64,000 nucleotides of DNA. Source: an uncultured Pelagibacteraceae bacterium. GTDB lineage: Bacteria > Pseudomonadota > Alphaproteobacteria > Pelagibacterales > Pelagibacteraceae. Below, one piece after another: positions 1 to 10,003 of the stretch. Under the pieces are notes generated by a model. The model saw nothing but the letters and a program-made list of their open reading frames with translations. It ran no database searches and was not told where the DNA came from. Both the position numbers and the translations under genes were made by a program. Positions within the stretch are counted from its first letter, which is position 1. Every line of letters starts with the position of its first letter. The stretch lies in NCBI GenBank assembly GCA_902537555.1, contig CACBBR010000004.1, positions 34,366 through 98,365 on the forward strand, read 5' to 3'.

Positions 1-538
1 TTTTTACATTATCTTTTTTTGATGTATTAAAAATAATTTTTTCAATAGGAGATATGACTAAGGTTTCACCTTTTTCGTCTAATATAAAGATTTTACTTTT
101 TGAAATTTTAAATGGCTTGGTCTCACTTTTATGGAAATAGTTTCTTAAAATATTATATTCTTTTTTTTTTAACAAAAAATTTTTTTTATTTATTTCAAAT
201 TTTTCAAAATTTAATTTTGATTTTGGATACAAGCTGCTTGAATTTAAATAAATTTTTAAATTATTAACATCAACTGACATCACATCATTATTATCATTTA
301 TTGATAAAGAAGATTCGCTGATCAACAAATGCGGTTTTGGCAGTAATTGATACTTTATGTCACCATTTATATTTAAGTTAACATTAAAATCATAATAAAA
401 TTTATCCTGAATGATCTTTTCTATACTTTTATAATTAAATAAAACTGGTATTGATAAATAAATGCCAAATATGAAAAATAATCCAACTAATATAAAAGAA
501 CCTTTAACAAATAATGACAGTTTCTTTGTTTTTTTCAT
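1..538 (-). CDS. AsmA-like family protein, N-terminal part (truncated by window start)
   Basis: Manual reverse-strand translation from ATG at 538: MKKTKKLSLFVKGSFILVGLFFIFGIYLSIPVLFNYKSIEKIIQDKF...LLPKPHLLISESSLSI; N-terminal TM then AsmA-like pattern; open to the window edge, not in the ORF track. Confidence 0.5.
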   Translation of the reverse strand, partial: MKKTKKLSLFVKGSFILVGLFFIFGIYLSIPVLFNYKSIEKIIQDKFYYDFNVNLNINGDIKYQLLPKPHLLISESSLSINDNNDVMSVDVNNLKIYLNSSSLYPKSKLNFEKFEINKKNFLLKKKEYNILRNYFHKSETKPFKISKSKIFILDEKGETLVISPIEKIIFNTSKKDNVK

Positions 539-574
539 TAATTTAATATCTCTTAATTTAAAAAAAAATAAACG

Positions 575-2602
575 ATGAATTTCGACTATTTAACAAGTCT
601 TAACGAAAGTCAGGAAAAAGCCGTTTTACAATTAGATGGGCCTCTGCTTATTGTTGCTGGAGCAGGATCAGGCAAAACTAGAGTTCTAACCACTAGAATT
701 GCACATATTGTAAAACAACATAAAGCGTTCCCAAATCAAATTTTAGCAGTAACTTTTACCAATAAAGCTGCAAAAGAAATGCAAGAAAGAGTTTCCAAAT
801 TCTTAAGGAAAGAGGCAACAGGGCTTCCTTGGCTAGGTACTTTTCACTCGATCAGCGCAAAAATATTAAGAAAACATGCTGAAGCAGCAAATTTAAAATC
901 TAATTTTTCAATAATAGATCAAGATGATCAAGTAAGATTAATAAAAAATATTTGTAAATCAGAAAATATAGATACAAAAAAAATATCTCCAAAATATATT
1001 CTAGCTGTCATAGACAAATGGAAAAACAAAGGTTTTTATCCTAATGAGGTAGTATTAAAACGTAAAGATATATTGGAAAAAAGCTTTTTAGGTATTTATA
1101 AAATATATCAACAAAAATTAATTGATCTAAATGCTGCTGATTTTAGTGACTTAATTCTTCATACTGTTAAGATTTTTGAGAGACATAATGATATTTCAAA
1201 AATGTATTCTAAAAAATTTAAATATATTTTAGTAGATGAATATCAAGATACAAATTATATTCAAAGTGAATGGCTTAAACATCTAGCTGAGTATAATAAA
1301 AATATTTGTTGTGTTGGGGATGATGATCAATCAATATATAGTTGGAGAGGAGCTGAAATAAAAAATTTCCTTCAATTTGAAAAAGTTTATGAGAATACAA
1401 AAGTAATAAGATTAGAAAAAAATTATAGATCTACTCAAAATATTTTAAATGTTGCATCAAATATTATTGAAAATAATCAAAATAGAGTGGGGAAAAAACT
1501 TTTTACAGATAAAGAAGATGGGGAACTTGTATCTTTGAACTGCTTTAGAAATGTAAAGGATGAAGCTACCGAAATTGGATCCAATATTGAAGATTTCAAA
1601 AAAAAATACTCATTGAATGAAGTTGCTATTCTTGTAAGGGCTATTTTCCAAACTAGAGAATTTGAGGAAAGATTTTTAAAAATAGGAATACCTTATAGAA
1701 TTATTGGCGGAATTAAATTCTATGAAAGAGCAGAAGTTAAAGATTGCGTCGCCTATTTAAGAACTGTTTATCAGCAACAAGACGATTTGTCATTTGAAAG
1801 GATTTTGAATGTTCCAAAAAGGTCAATAGGAGACACAACTGTAAAGGCAATTAATAATTTTGCTAAATTAAATAAATGTTCTTTAGAAAATGCTGCAAAA
1901 AAATTAATTGAACAAAATAAAATTAAACCAAAAACAAAACTTGGTCTTAATTCACTATTAAACCTTTTGTCTAAATGGAGAAGTGATCTTATTGGAAATA
2001 TGAATCACAACAAGTTATTACAAACAATTCTAGATGAGTCGGGATATAGTGAAATGCTTAAAAATAAAAAAGATTTAGAAAACGAAAATAGGTTAGAAAA
2101 TATAAAAGAATTATTAAATGCAATGAAAGAATTTGATAATTTGGAAAGCTTTTTAGAACATGTTGCCCTTGCAACATCGCTTGACCAAGATTGGCAAAGT
2201 GAAAAAGTAAATTTAATGACTATTCATGCATCTAAAGGACTTGAATTTGATGTTGTATTTTTACCTGGTTGGGAAGAAGGTCTATTTCCTCATCAAAAAA
2301 GTATTGAAGAAAAAGGAGAAAGTGGGCTCGAAGAGGAAAGAAGATTAGCTTATGTTGCAATTACTAGAGCAAAAAAACTTGCTAAAATATCATTTTCTAT
2401 GAATAGATTTTATCAAGGAGACTGGATAGACAGTATGGCATCAAGGTTTGTGGATGAACTTCCGGAAAAGTATATAAAAAAAAATAATAACTTTTTTGAT
2501 GAAAAAGAAGATGATTTCGAATTTAATCAAGATATAGATTTTGATGGTGATAGTGAAGTGAGAAGCCCAGGTTGGATTCGTTATCAAAAAAAATTAAAAT
2601 GA
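575..2602 (+). CDS. uvrD: UvrD/PcrA-type SF1 DNA helicase
   Basis: LNESQEKAV, GAGSGKTRVL Walker A, VDEYQDTN, GDDDQSIYSWRGAE, MTIHASKGLEFDVVF, VAITRAKK motifs. Confidence 0.93.
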   Translation: MNFDYLTSLNESQEKAVLQLDGPLLIVAGAGSGKTRVLTTRIAHIVKQHKAFPNQILAVTFTNKAAKEMQERVSKFLRKEATGLPWLGTFHSISAKILRKHAEAANLKSNFSIIDQDDQVRLIKNICKSENIDTKKISPKYILAVIDKWKNKGFYPNEVVLKRKDILEKSFLGIYKIYQQKLIDLNAADFSDLILHTVKIFERHNDISKMYSKKFKYILVDEYQDTNYIQSEWLKHLAEYNKNICCVGDDDQSIYSWRGAEIKNFLQFEKVYENTKVIRLEKNYRSTQNILNVASNIIENNQNRVGKKLFTDKEDGELVSLNCFRNVKDEATEIGSNIEDFKKKYSLNEVAILVRAIFQTREFEERFLKIGIPYRIIGGIKFYERAEVKDCVAYLRTVYQQQDDLSFERILNVPKRSIGDTTVKAINNFAKLNKCSLENAAKKLIEQNKIKPKTKLGLNSLLNLLSKWRSDLIGNMNHNKLLQTILDESGYSEMLKNKKDLENENRLENIKELLNAMKEFDNLESFLEHVALATSLDQDWQSEKVNLMTIHASKGLEFDVVFLPGWEEGLFPHQKSIEEKGESGLEEERRLAYVAITRAKKLAKISFSMNRFYQGDWIDSMASRFVDELPEKYIKKNNNFFDEKEDDFEFNQDIDFDGDSEVRSPGWIRYQKKLK

Positions 2603-4278
2603 GTAAAGAGATAAACAATTTAATTCTAACAAATAATTTAGATGCATATATACTTCCTAAGAATGATAATTATTTCACTGAATATTCTAAAATAAATTAT
2701 TTAAAATATTTTACAAATTTTTCAGGGTCTGCTGGATTTGCTATTTTTTTAAGAAATAAAAAATATTTGTTTGTTGATGGTAGGTATGTCATTCAAGCTA
2801 AAAAAGAGTCAGGAGATAAATTTGAAATCTGTGAAATTCCATATACTTGGCCTAAGGATATTTTAAAGAAAAAAATTAAAATTGGTTTTGATCCTAAACT
2901 TTTTACAAACGAAACCTTACATAAATATTTTAGAGATGAATACAATCTTGTTCCTTTAAATATTAAGTTAAAAACTAAAAATAAATCCCCAAGAATCTAT
3001 CCTTTCTTTAGTTTAAATTCAAACGTCGTAGGAAAAAGTTTGATTCAAAAAGTCAACCAACTAAAAAAAATTATGGAAAAAAAAAAAATTGATTATATTT
3101 ATATCAGTGCCGGAGAAAATATTTGTTGGCTTCTAAATATTAGAGGAAAAGATCTTCCTAATTCCCCGGTTGCAAATTGCAAAATTATTTTAACAAAACA
3201 AAAAAAAATTTATTTTTTTTCAAATCGAAATAAGGTTAAATACATTAAACCAAGTCTCAAAAAACTTAAAACATTTTTTTTAGATGAAAATAATCTTTTG
3301 AAATGTTTGGTCAAACTTAAAAAGGGAAATTTCTGTATAGACAAAAAAACTTGCTCGTTTTTTGAAGAAGGTCTTTTAAATTATAAATTTAAAATTATCA
3401 AAAGAGAAGACCCTATTTATTCTTTAAAATCTTTAAAAAATAAAAAAGAGATTCAAAATATGGTTAATGCTCATATCGAGGATGGTGTTGCTTTAACAAA
3501 ATTTTTATTTTGGATTAAAAATCATAAGATTACAGATCTAACTGAAATTAAGATAGAGAAAAAATTAGAAAATCTTAGAAAAAAAAGTAAAAATTATTTA
3601 TATCCAAGTTTTGATACGATTGCAGGTTCTGGTCCAAATGGAGCAATAATTCATTACAGAGCAAATAAAAATACTAATAGAAAGTTAAAAATTGGAGATT
3701 TATTACTAGTCGACTCGGGCGGACAATATAAATGGGGAACTACAGATGTTACTAGAACAGTTTGTTTTTCAAATGTTTCAAAAAAAACTAAAGATATTTT
3801 TACCAGAGTTTTGAAAGGCCACATTTCTGTTGCATTATCAAATATTAATAAAGAAAAATACGGCCACAATATTGATAAAATTGCTAGAAAAAGTCTCAAT
3901 TCAGTTGGTCTTGACTATCGTCACGGGACAGGTCATGGCGTAGGAGCGTTTTTAAATGTTCATGAAGGACCACAAGGAATATCTAAAAACAATCACGTAA
4001 AATTACGAGAGGGAATGATTTTAAGCAATGAACCTGGTTTTTATAAAGAAAATTATTTTGGTATCAGAATTGAAAATTTGGTTTACATAAAAAAAGTAAA
4101 ATCTCAGTTAATATTTGAAAATCTTACCATGGTACCAATTGATACAGATTTAATTAACTTTAAAATGCTTAATAGAATAGAAAAGAAATATTTATTTAAA
4201 TATCACTTTGATGTCTATAATAATATATCTCCCTATTTAAATAATCAGGAAAAAAATTGGTTAGCCAGACTAATCTAG
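2599..4278 (+). CDS. pepP: Xaa-Pro aminopeptidase (M24B)
   Basis: Creatinase N-domain plus M24 metal-site segments (DSGGQYKWGTTDVTRT, GTGHGVGAFLNVHEGP, EPGFY). ORF track starts at 2572; ATG at 2599 gives an ATGA overlap with uvrD. Confidence 0.85.
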   Translation: MSKEINNLILTNNLDAYILPKNDNYFTEYSKINYLKYFTNFSGSAGFAIFLRNKKYLFVDGRYVIQAKKESGDKFEICEIPYTWPKDILKKKIKIGFDPKLFTNETLHKYFRDEYNLVPLNIKLKTKNKSPRIYPFFSLNSNVVGKSLIQKVNQLKKIMEKKKIDYIYISAGENICWLLNIRGKDLPNSPVANCKIILTKQKKIYFFSNRNKVKYIKPSLKKLKTFFLDENNLLKCLVKLKKGNFCIDKKTCSFFEEGLLNYKFKIIKREDPIYSLKSLKNKKEIQNMVNAHIEDGVALTKFLFWIKNHKITDLTEIKIEKKLENLRKKSKNYLYPSFDTIAGSGPNGAIIHYRANKNTNRKLKIGDLLLVDSGGQYKWGTTDVTRTVCFSNVSKKTKDIFTRVLKGHISVALSNINKEKYGHNIDKIARKSLNSVGLDYRHGTGHGVGAFLNVHEGPQGISKNNHVKLREGMILSNEPGFYKENYFGIRIENLVYIKKVKSQLIFENLTMVPIDTDLINFKMLNRIEKKYLFKYHFDVYNNISPYLNNQEKNWLARLI

Positions 4279-6282
4279 TAAATTTAGCCATTCTTTTTGA
4301 GAAAGAACTTTTACTCCTAGTTTTTTAGCTTGATCTATTTTTCTGTTTGTGGGTTTTTCACCAACTATTAAATATTTTAATTTTTTATTAACTGAACTTA
4401 CAACTGACCCAGAATTTTTTTCAATTAATGATTTGGCCTCAGCTCTACTCATATTTGATAATTTTCCAGTAAACATAAATGTATGGTTCAATAGCTTACC
4501 ATTTTTATTTAATTTTATATCTGAAATATCTAATATCAAAGATAATTTTTCAATTATATTATAATTAGATTTATTGTTAAAAAAATTATTTAAGGAATTT
4601 ATTTGCGTATCTCCAATTCCATCAATATTTAAAAATTCTTTTAATTTTTTTTTATTAATAAAACTTAAAAAATTTTTTATTGATTTAGTATATTCAGCTA
4701 AAAGTTTTGCATTTTCAATTCCGATATGCCTTATTCCAATAGCATATAAAAATCTATCTAAAGAAACGTTTTTTGATTGCTCAATTGAGAATTTTAAATT
4801 TGAAACTGAAAGATCTCCCCAGCCTTCTAAATTAGAAATTTTATTATAGTCTAAGTTATATATATCTTGTGGAAATCTTATTAAGCCAATTTCCCAAAAA
4901 TTTTCTATAACTTTTTTACCAAGTCCATCGATATTCATTGCTTCTTTTGAAATGAAATGTTTTATTTTTTCAATCGCAATTTTTTCGCATTCGAATCCTT
5001 CATTTGTGCACCTTCTTACAGCATCATATTTTTTTGTTGTGCTATTAAATTCTTTAATAGTTTGAGAGCCACAAGAAGGACAGAAATTAGGAAATATAAA
5101 TTTTTTTGATTTTTTATCTCTTTTTTTTAAATCTACTAGCACAACATGTGGAATCACATCACCTGCTCTTTCTATTTTTACAGTGTCACCAATCCTTATA
5201 TCTTTTCTTATAATTTCATCTTCGTTATGTAGTGTTGCATTTGAAACTACTACACCCCCAATATTTACAGGTTTAATTCTTGCTACTGGTGTTAATGCAC
5301 CTGTTCTACCAACCTGAATATCAATATCTTTTATCTGGGAGTACGAACTATCTGCTGAAAATTTATGAGCTATGGCCCATCTTGGGGAGTTTGCAGTAAA
5401 ACCCAACCTTTTTTGAAGTTCAAAGTTATTAACTTTATAGACCAAACCATCTATATCATATTGTAAATTAAACCTATCTTTTTCAAATTTTTTGTGAAAA
5501 TTCTCCAATTCGTCAATACTTTTTAAAACTTTGTTGTATTCGCTTGTTTTAAAGCCCCATTTTTTAAGAGCGCTAAGAAAATCTGATTGTTTTTTTATGG
5601 TTTCACTTTCAAAATAACCGTAAGTGTAAGCTACGAAGTTTAAAGGGATTTTTTTGGTTTCTTCAGAGTTTTTTTGTCTTAGAGAACCTGAGGCTGCATT
5701 TCGTGGATTGGCAAATTTACTTTTGATTTTTATAAAATCATTTTTTTTTATAAAAACTTCACCTCTTATATCAATATCCTTAGGGAAGTCTTCATCCATA
5801 ATTTTTTTGGGTATATCATTTATAGTTTTTAAATTATCAGTTATTACTTCTCCTGTGATTCCGTCACCTCTAGATGTACCAAGAATAAATAAGCCATTTT
5901 TGTAAGTTAATGAAGCAGAAATTCCATCAATTTTAGGCTCAACACTATATTCTATCTCTATTTTTTGATTTAGATAATTAAATATTTTTTTCTCAAAATT
6001 TTCTAAATCTTCTCCGTTAAATGCATTGGATAAAGATAGCATTTTAACTCTATGTTGAGATTTGATAAAATTTTTTGATGGTGCATATCCTAGAGTTTTT
6101 GATGGTGATGAATTACTTTTTAAATATGCAAAATTTTTTTCTAAATCTAGTATCTCTTTTTTAATTTGATCAAATTGATCATCAGATATGATTGGTGAAC
6201 TTTTCTCGAAATATAATTTATTGTGTTTTTTAAATTCATTTATTTTTTTTTTATAGTAAATTCTAATCTCTGCTTCTTTCAT
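4270..6282 (-). CDS. ligA: NAD-dependent DNA ligase LigA
   Basis: EPKIDGISASLTYKNG adenylation motif, zinc-finger CPSCGS, HhH region, BRCT C-terminus (FMFTGKLSNMSRAEAKSLIE). Confidence 0.95.
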   Translation of the reverse strand: MKEAEIRIYYKKKINEFKKHNKLYFEKSSPIISDDQFDQIKKEILDLEKNFAYLKSNSSPSKTLGYAPSKNFIKSQHRVKMLSLSNAFNGEDLENFEKKIFNYLNQKIEIEYSVEPKIDGISASLTYKNGLFILGTSRGDGITGEVITDNLKTINDIPKKIMDEDFPKDIDIRGEVFIKKNDFIKIKSKFANPRNAASGSLRQKNSEETKKIPLNFVAYTYGYFESETIKKQSDFLSALKKWGFKTSEYNKVLKSIDELENFHKKFEKDRFNLQYDIDGLVYKVNNFELQKRLGFTANSPRWAIAHKFSADSSYSQIKDIDIQVGRTGALTPVARIKPVNIGGVVVSNATLHNEDEIIRKDIRIGDTVKIERAGDVIPHVVLVDLKKRDKKSKKFIFPNFCPSCGSQTIKEFNSTTKKYDAVRRCTNEGFECEKIAIEKIKHFISKEAMNIDGLGKKVIENFWEIGLIRFPQDIYNLDYNKISNLEGWGDLSVSNLKFSIEQSKNVSLDRFLYAIGIRHIGIENAKLLAEYTKSIKNFLSFINKKKLKEFLNIDGIGDTQINSLNNFFNNKSNYNIIEKLSLILDISDIKLNKNGKLLNHTFMFTGKLSNMSRAEAKSLIEKNSGSVVSSVNKKLKYLIVGEKPTNRKIDQAKKLGVKVLSQKEWLNLLD

Positions 6283-6291
6283 TTATTCTTA

Positions 6292-7131
6292 TTATCTAAA
6301 TAATTCTCTAAATTTTTTAAGTAAAGATTTTTCTTTTTTAATATCTTTTTTTATCTCAGTTTTTTTATAATCAGCATTTAAAATTTTGTATGATCTTTCA
6401 TACCAATTACTTGATTGATAATTATATCCAAGCAAAGCTGCATACTTTTGAGACTCATCTATTAGACCTAATTTATAATTTAATTCAACCAAACGATATA
6501 AAGCTTCTTCTACAAAAATGGTAGTATCATATTCATTTACAATTTTTTTATACCTATTCATTGCAGGAATCCATTTTTCTCTATCCAGATAATAATTTGC
6601 AAGATATAGCTCTTTGGATGCCAAAACTTCCTCAATTAGTTCAAGTTTGAACTTAGCATCCTCTGAAAAATCTGTGTTAGGATATTCCTCAATCAATAAT
6701 TTAAAATAAGCTTTAGCCTTTATTATTTCACCAAGATCTTTTTTTTCATCTACAATTTGATTATAATGACATATTGCTAGTAAATAATAAGCATAATCTG
6801 TGTTTGGATGGTTTTTATATTTATTAAGAAACCTTTCTAACTCATATATTGCATCTGTAAAATATAACTGAGAATAATATGCATATGCTGCCATTAAATT
6901 TGATCTTGGAGCCCAAATTGACTGAGGATACAAAAGTTCTACCTCATTAAATTTTTTTGCAGCAAAAAAAATATCCCCTCTATTAAATTCTTTTAATCCC
7001 TCCTTATAAGCATCAATCATTTGCATTTCCAAATTTTTTTCTTTAATTACAGAAACTTTTTCTTCCTTTTGAGAACATGAAGCTAATCCAAAAGTTATCA
7101 AGAGAGTAATTAAAAATAAACGAATTTTCAT
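6292..7131 (-). CDS. bamD: Outer membrane assembly lipoprotein BamD (YfiO)
   Basis: Lipobox LASC, TPR-type repeats (YKEGLKEFNRGDIFFAAKKFNEVELLYPQS), next to lpxC. Confidence 0.85.
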   Translation of the reverse strand: MKIRLFLITLLITFGLASCSQKEEKVSVIKEKNLEMQMIDAYKEGLKEFNRGDIFFAAKKFNEVELLYPQSIWAPRSNLMAAYAYYSQLYFTDAIYELERFLNKYKNHPNTDYAYYLLAICHYNQIVDEKKDLGEIIKAKAYFKLLIEEYPNTDFSEDAKFKLELIEEVLASKELYLANYYLDREKWIPAMNRYKKIVNEYDTTIFVEEALYRLVELNYKLGLIDESQKYAALLGYNYQSSNWYERSYKILNADYKKTEIKKDIKKEKSLLKKFRELFR

Positions 7132-7169
7132 TTAAGAACTTTAGCAGAATTTTTTTAAAATTCTAATTT

Positions 7170-8093
7170 TTAAGCTATAGATTTTAAATTATGACGATTA
7201 TTTATTAATGAATGAGGTAAATTTTTTCCTTTAATTTCAATTAAAGAATAATTTCTTTTATCACTAAAAACTTTTCTAAGAAGTTTATTTGTTAAACTGT
7301 GACCTCCATGTCTACATTTAAGTGATCCTATTATTCTATATCCAACAAGATAGAGGTCTCCCATACAATCTAAAATTTTATGATTTACAAATTCTTTTTG
7401 ATTTCTTAAACCTTCTTCATTTAAAATTTTGTCATCTTTAACTACAATTGCATTTTCTAAAGACCCGCCTTTCCCCAAACCTAATTTTTTAAGTTTTTCT
7501 ATATCTTCATACAAACAAAATGTTCTTGAGTTAAAAATATTATCTAAATTATCTTCAAATACATTTATTTTATTTTTTTGATTTTTAATAAGTTGGTTTT
7601 TAAAATTTATTTCAAATTCTATTTCTAAAGCAGTATTGGACTTTTCTATTGAGATAAATTTATTTCCATCCTCTATTTCAACACTATTATTTATTTTAAT
7701 TAATTTAATAGGAATATCACTTTTTTTTATTCCATTTTTTTTTAAAATATTCACAAAATTTTTTGCCGAACCATCAAGTATGGGTACTTCTTGAGAATCA
7801 ACTTCTACAATTGCATTATCTATGCCTAAACCCAAAAAAGCTGCCATAAGATGCTCAATTGTAGAAACCTTTACTCCATATTCATTAGATATTGTCGTAC
7901 ACAAAGTTGCCTCGCTAACATTTTCAAAATTCGGAACTATGATGTTATTTCTCTTTAAATCTATTCTTTTAAAAATTATTCCTGAATTTGGAGAAGAGGG
8001 TAAAATATTAAGATTTACTAATTGACCGGTATGAACACCGATACCAGAAAACGACACTTTATTAGCTATAGTTGATTGAGTTAATATTGACAT
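7170..8093 (-). CDS. lpxC: UDP-3-O-acyl-N-acetylglucosamine deacetylase
   Basis: FSGIGVHTG, STIEHLMAAFLGLGIDNA, HKILDCMGDLYL, GGHSLTNKLL. Confidence 0.95.
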   Translation of the reverse strand: MSILTQSTIANKVSFSGIGVHTGQLVNLNILPSSPNSGIIFKRIDLKRNNIIVPNFENVSEATLCTTISNEYGVKVSTIEHLMAAFLGLGIDNAIVEVDSQEVPILDGSAKNFVNILKKNGIKKSDIPIKLIKINNSVEIEDGNKFISIEKSNTALEIEFEINFKNQLIKNQKNKINVFEDNLDNIFNSRTFCLYEDIEKLKKLGLGKGGSLENAIVVKDDKILNEEGLRNQKEFVNHKILDCMGDLYLVGYRIIGSLKCRHGGHSLTNKLLRKVFSDKRNYSLIEIKGKNLPHSLINNRHNLKSIA

Positions 8094-8154
8094 GAAATAA
8101 ATATAATAAATTTAGTGAAATTTAGTATTCAAGTAATGTTACAAGAAAATACCA

Positions 8155-9315
8155 TTATTTTGAGAATAGATTAAAAAAACTCTCGAAAAAACCAATTTTT
8201 TTTGACTTTTTTTTAGCATGTGTGAGCAAACTTTCATCACTTTTATGATAGTAAAGTCCAGCCTCGCAAATAGTCGAATCATTTTCCTCAAAAAATATTA
8301 ATTCTGTAAATTTTTTTTTTAGGTTAAAATTATTATATTTAGATAGTAATTTAGATCCATTTCCAATAAAAATTATATTTGGTTTTTGTAACGATTTAGT
8401 TTGTTTTACATAATCAGTTTGAAATATTGCTAATTCAACAATCTCATCTACTCTCGCCTCAATTATTTGTTTTAATAGATTAACTGATATATTATTTTCT
8501 AAAACTTCACTAAATAGATTTTTATTAATTGCATTTTTATTAAATGATAATTCATCCTCATTTTTATTAAAATATATTTTTAAAACTTCAGAATAATTTA
8601 TATTTAATTTCAATATTTTTGAAATATCTTTAGTTAAACTATTTCCACCAATAGGAATCGAATTAAAAAATTCAAAATTCTCATTATTAAAAATTAAGGC
8701 ACTAGTTCGTTCAAAACCAATATCTAAAAATATATAATTATTTTTTACTTCCAAATTTTTTTTATAGAAGAAAGTTCTTACATAACTTGAACAATATATA
8801 TTTGACACATTTAAATTATTTTTTTTAAATGCGTTTGATATCTCATTAATTAAAGATTTATTTATGCAGATAAATTTTATTTCTAATGTTAAAGATTTAA
8901 TTTCAAAATCTTCTAAGATCTTTTCTAATTTGTTGTTATCTGCAATTATATTGTTTACAACAATATGTACAACTTGAGCATTAAAATTATTTTGAGAAAT
9001 TATAAAGTTTGCCTCTTCAATTAAACTATCATAGTGATTTCTTATGACAGTCGGTTGGTCAAATATTTTTTTTATTGAGAGATCAATAGAATAAAATTTT
9101 GATGAGTCATATAAAACTACTACATTTTCTAAATGAAACGACAAACGCCTCTCAGCATCTCTAATTAATTTATTAAGATGATTATTTGCGTCTTTATTAT
9201 TTAAAGCTTCTCGAATTGAAATCTTTGAATTGTAAATACTTTTTGATTGGCTATCAAAAACACCTATTCTTAAATTATCAGAACCAAAATCAATTATAGC
9301 ATCAAATTCACTCAT
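8155..9315 (-). CDS. ftsA: Cell division protein FtsA (divergent)
   Basis: Actin-like ATPase pattern (IIDFGSDNLRIGV, YIFLDIGFERTSALIF, IFIGNGSKL) and amphipathic C-terminus GFFESFFNLFSK; follows ftsQ. Confidence 0.82.
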   Translation of the reverse strand: MSEFDAIIDFGSDNLRIGVFDSQSKSIYNSKISIREALNNKDANNHLNKLIRDAERRLSFHLENVVVLYDSSKFYSIDLSIKKIFDQPTVIRNHYDSLIEEANFIISQNNFNAQVVHIVVNNIIADNNKLEKILEDFEIKSLTLEIKFICINKSLINEISNAFKKNNLNVSNIYCSSYVRTFFYKKNLEVKNNYIFLDIGFERTSALIFNNENFEFFNSIPIGGNSLTKDISKILKLNINYSEVLKIYFNKNEDELSFNKNAINKNLFSEVLENNISVNLLKQIIEARVDEIVELAIFQTDYVKQTKSLQKPNIIFIGNGSKLLSKYNNFNLKKKFTELIFFEENDSTICEAGLYYHKSDESLLTHAKKKSKKIGFFESFFNLFSK

Positions 9316-10003
9316 TTTTATTTGTCAATATAATCTGATTAGTTACACGTAGATCAATAGTTTTAGTATTTATTAAATTATTGTTAAAAAACATTTTTTT
9401 GTAAATTTTAATTGATTTTTCAATATCTTTAGAAGGTAACTTTAACGTCAAGCCATTTGAAAATAATAAATCCCATCTTTTATTTTTAAAATAATAATAT
9501 TTTTCAATTTTATTTACATCTAAATCATTAATTTTTAAAATTTTCTGTAAATGCAAAAAATCATTTATTTCAAAATCTCCAAATAATTCAGGGATTTTAT
9601 TTTTTTCTATAAGTTGATTTGAATTAATAAAATTTCCATTTTTGCCTATGAAAAAATTTTCTCCATCTCTAAAAGTTTTTCCAAGGATTGATGTCTTAGA
9701 TAAATTGATATTAATTGTTGATGGTATGATTTTATTCACATATATATTTTCCAAAAATTTATATTTATTTAGTGTTTCTAAAACATTATCTTCATTTAAT
9801 TTGAAAATATTAATGTTTTGAAAATTTTTAAGATCAATTTCTATCATTTTTTTTTCATCGCTAGATATCCCATTTATATTTATTGTTTTTAAACTAAACT
9901 GTTCATAATAATTTTTTAAGAATTGAAAATTAAATGCTGAACTTAAAAAAATAAAAAACAACAAGTATAGATATAATTTATATTTACTTATTGATTGAAG
10001 CAT
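9308..10003 (-). CDS. ftsQ: Cell division protein FtsQ
   Basis: Single N-terminal TM, POTRA-like segment (INGISSDEKKMIEIDLKNFQNINIFKLNEDNVLETLNKYKFLENIYVNKIIPSTININL), between ddl and ftsA. Confidence 0.8.
   Translation of the reverse strand: MLQSISKYKLYLYLLFFIFLSSAFNFQFLKNYYEQFSLKTININGISSDEKKMIEIDLKNFQNINIFKLNEDNVLETLNKYKFLENIYVNKIIPSTININLSKTSILGKTFRDGENFFIGKNGNFINSNQLIEKNKIPELFGDFEINDFLHLQKILKINDLDVNKIEKYYYFKNKRWDLLFSNGLTLKLPSKDIEKSIKIYKKMFFNNNLINTKTIDLRVTNQIILTNKNE

Noticed and set aside
3654-3899. Antisense ORFs of about 60-120 aa in the track (3654-3899, 4349-4564, 4574-4849, 5654-5905, 7822-8025, 11301-11498, 15278-15526, 16823-17071, 17274-17597, 21122-21460, 35196-35498, 40685-41011, 41099-41437, 59722-60078, 63571-63807 and similar)
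   Set aside because: Each lies opposite a confidently identified gene and its translation is low-complexity or lacks family motifs; they look like byproducts of AT-rich coding on the other strand.
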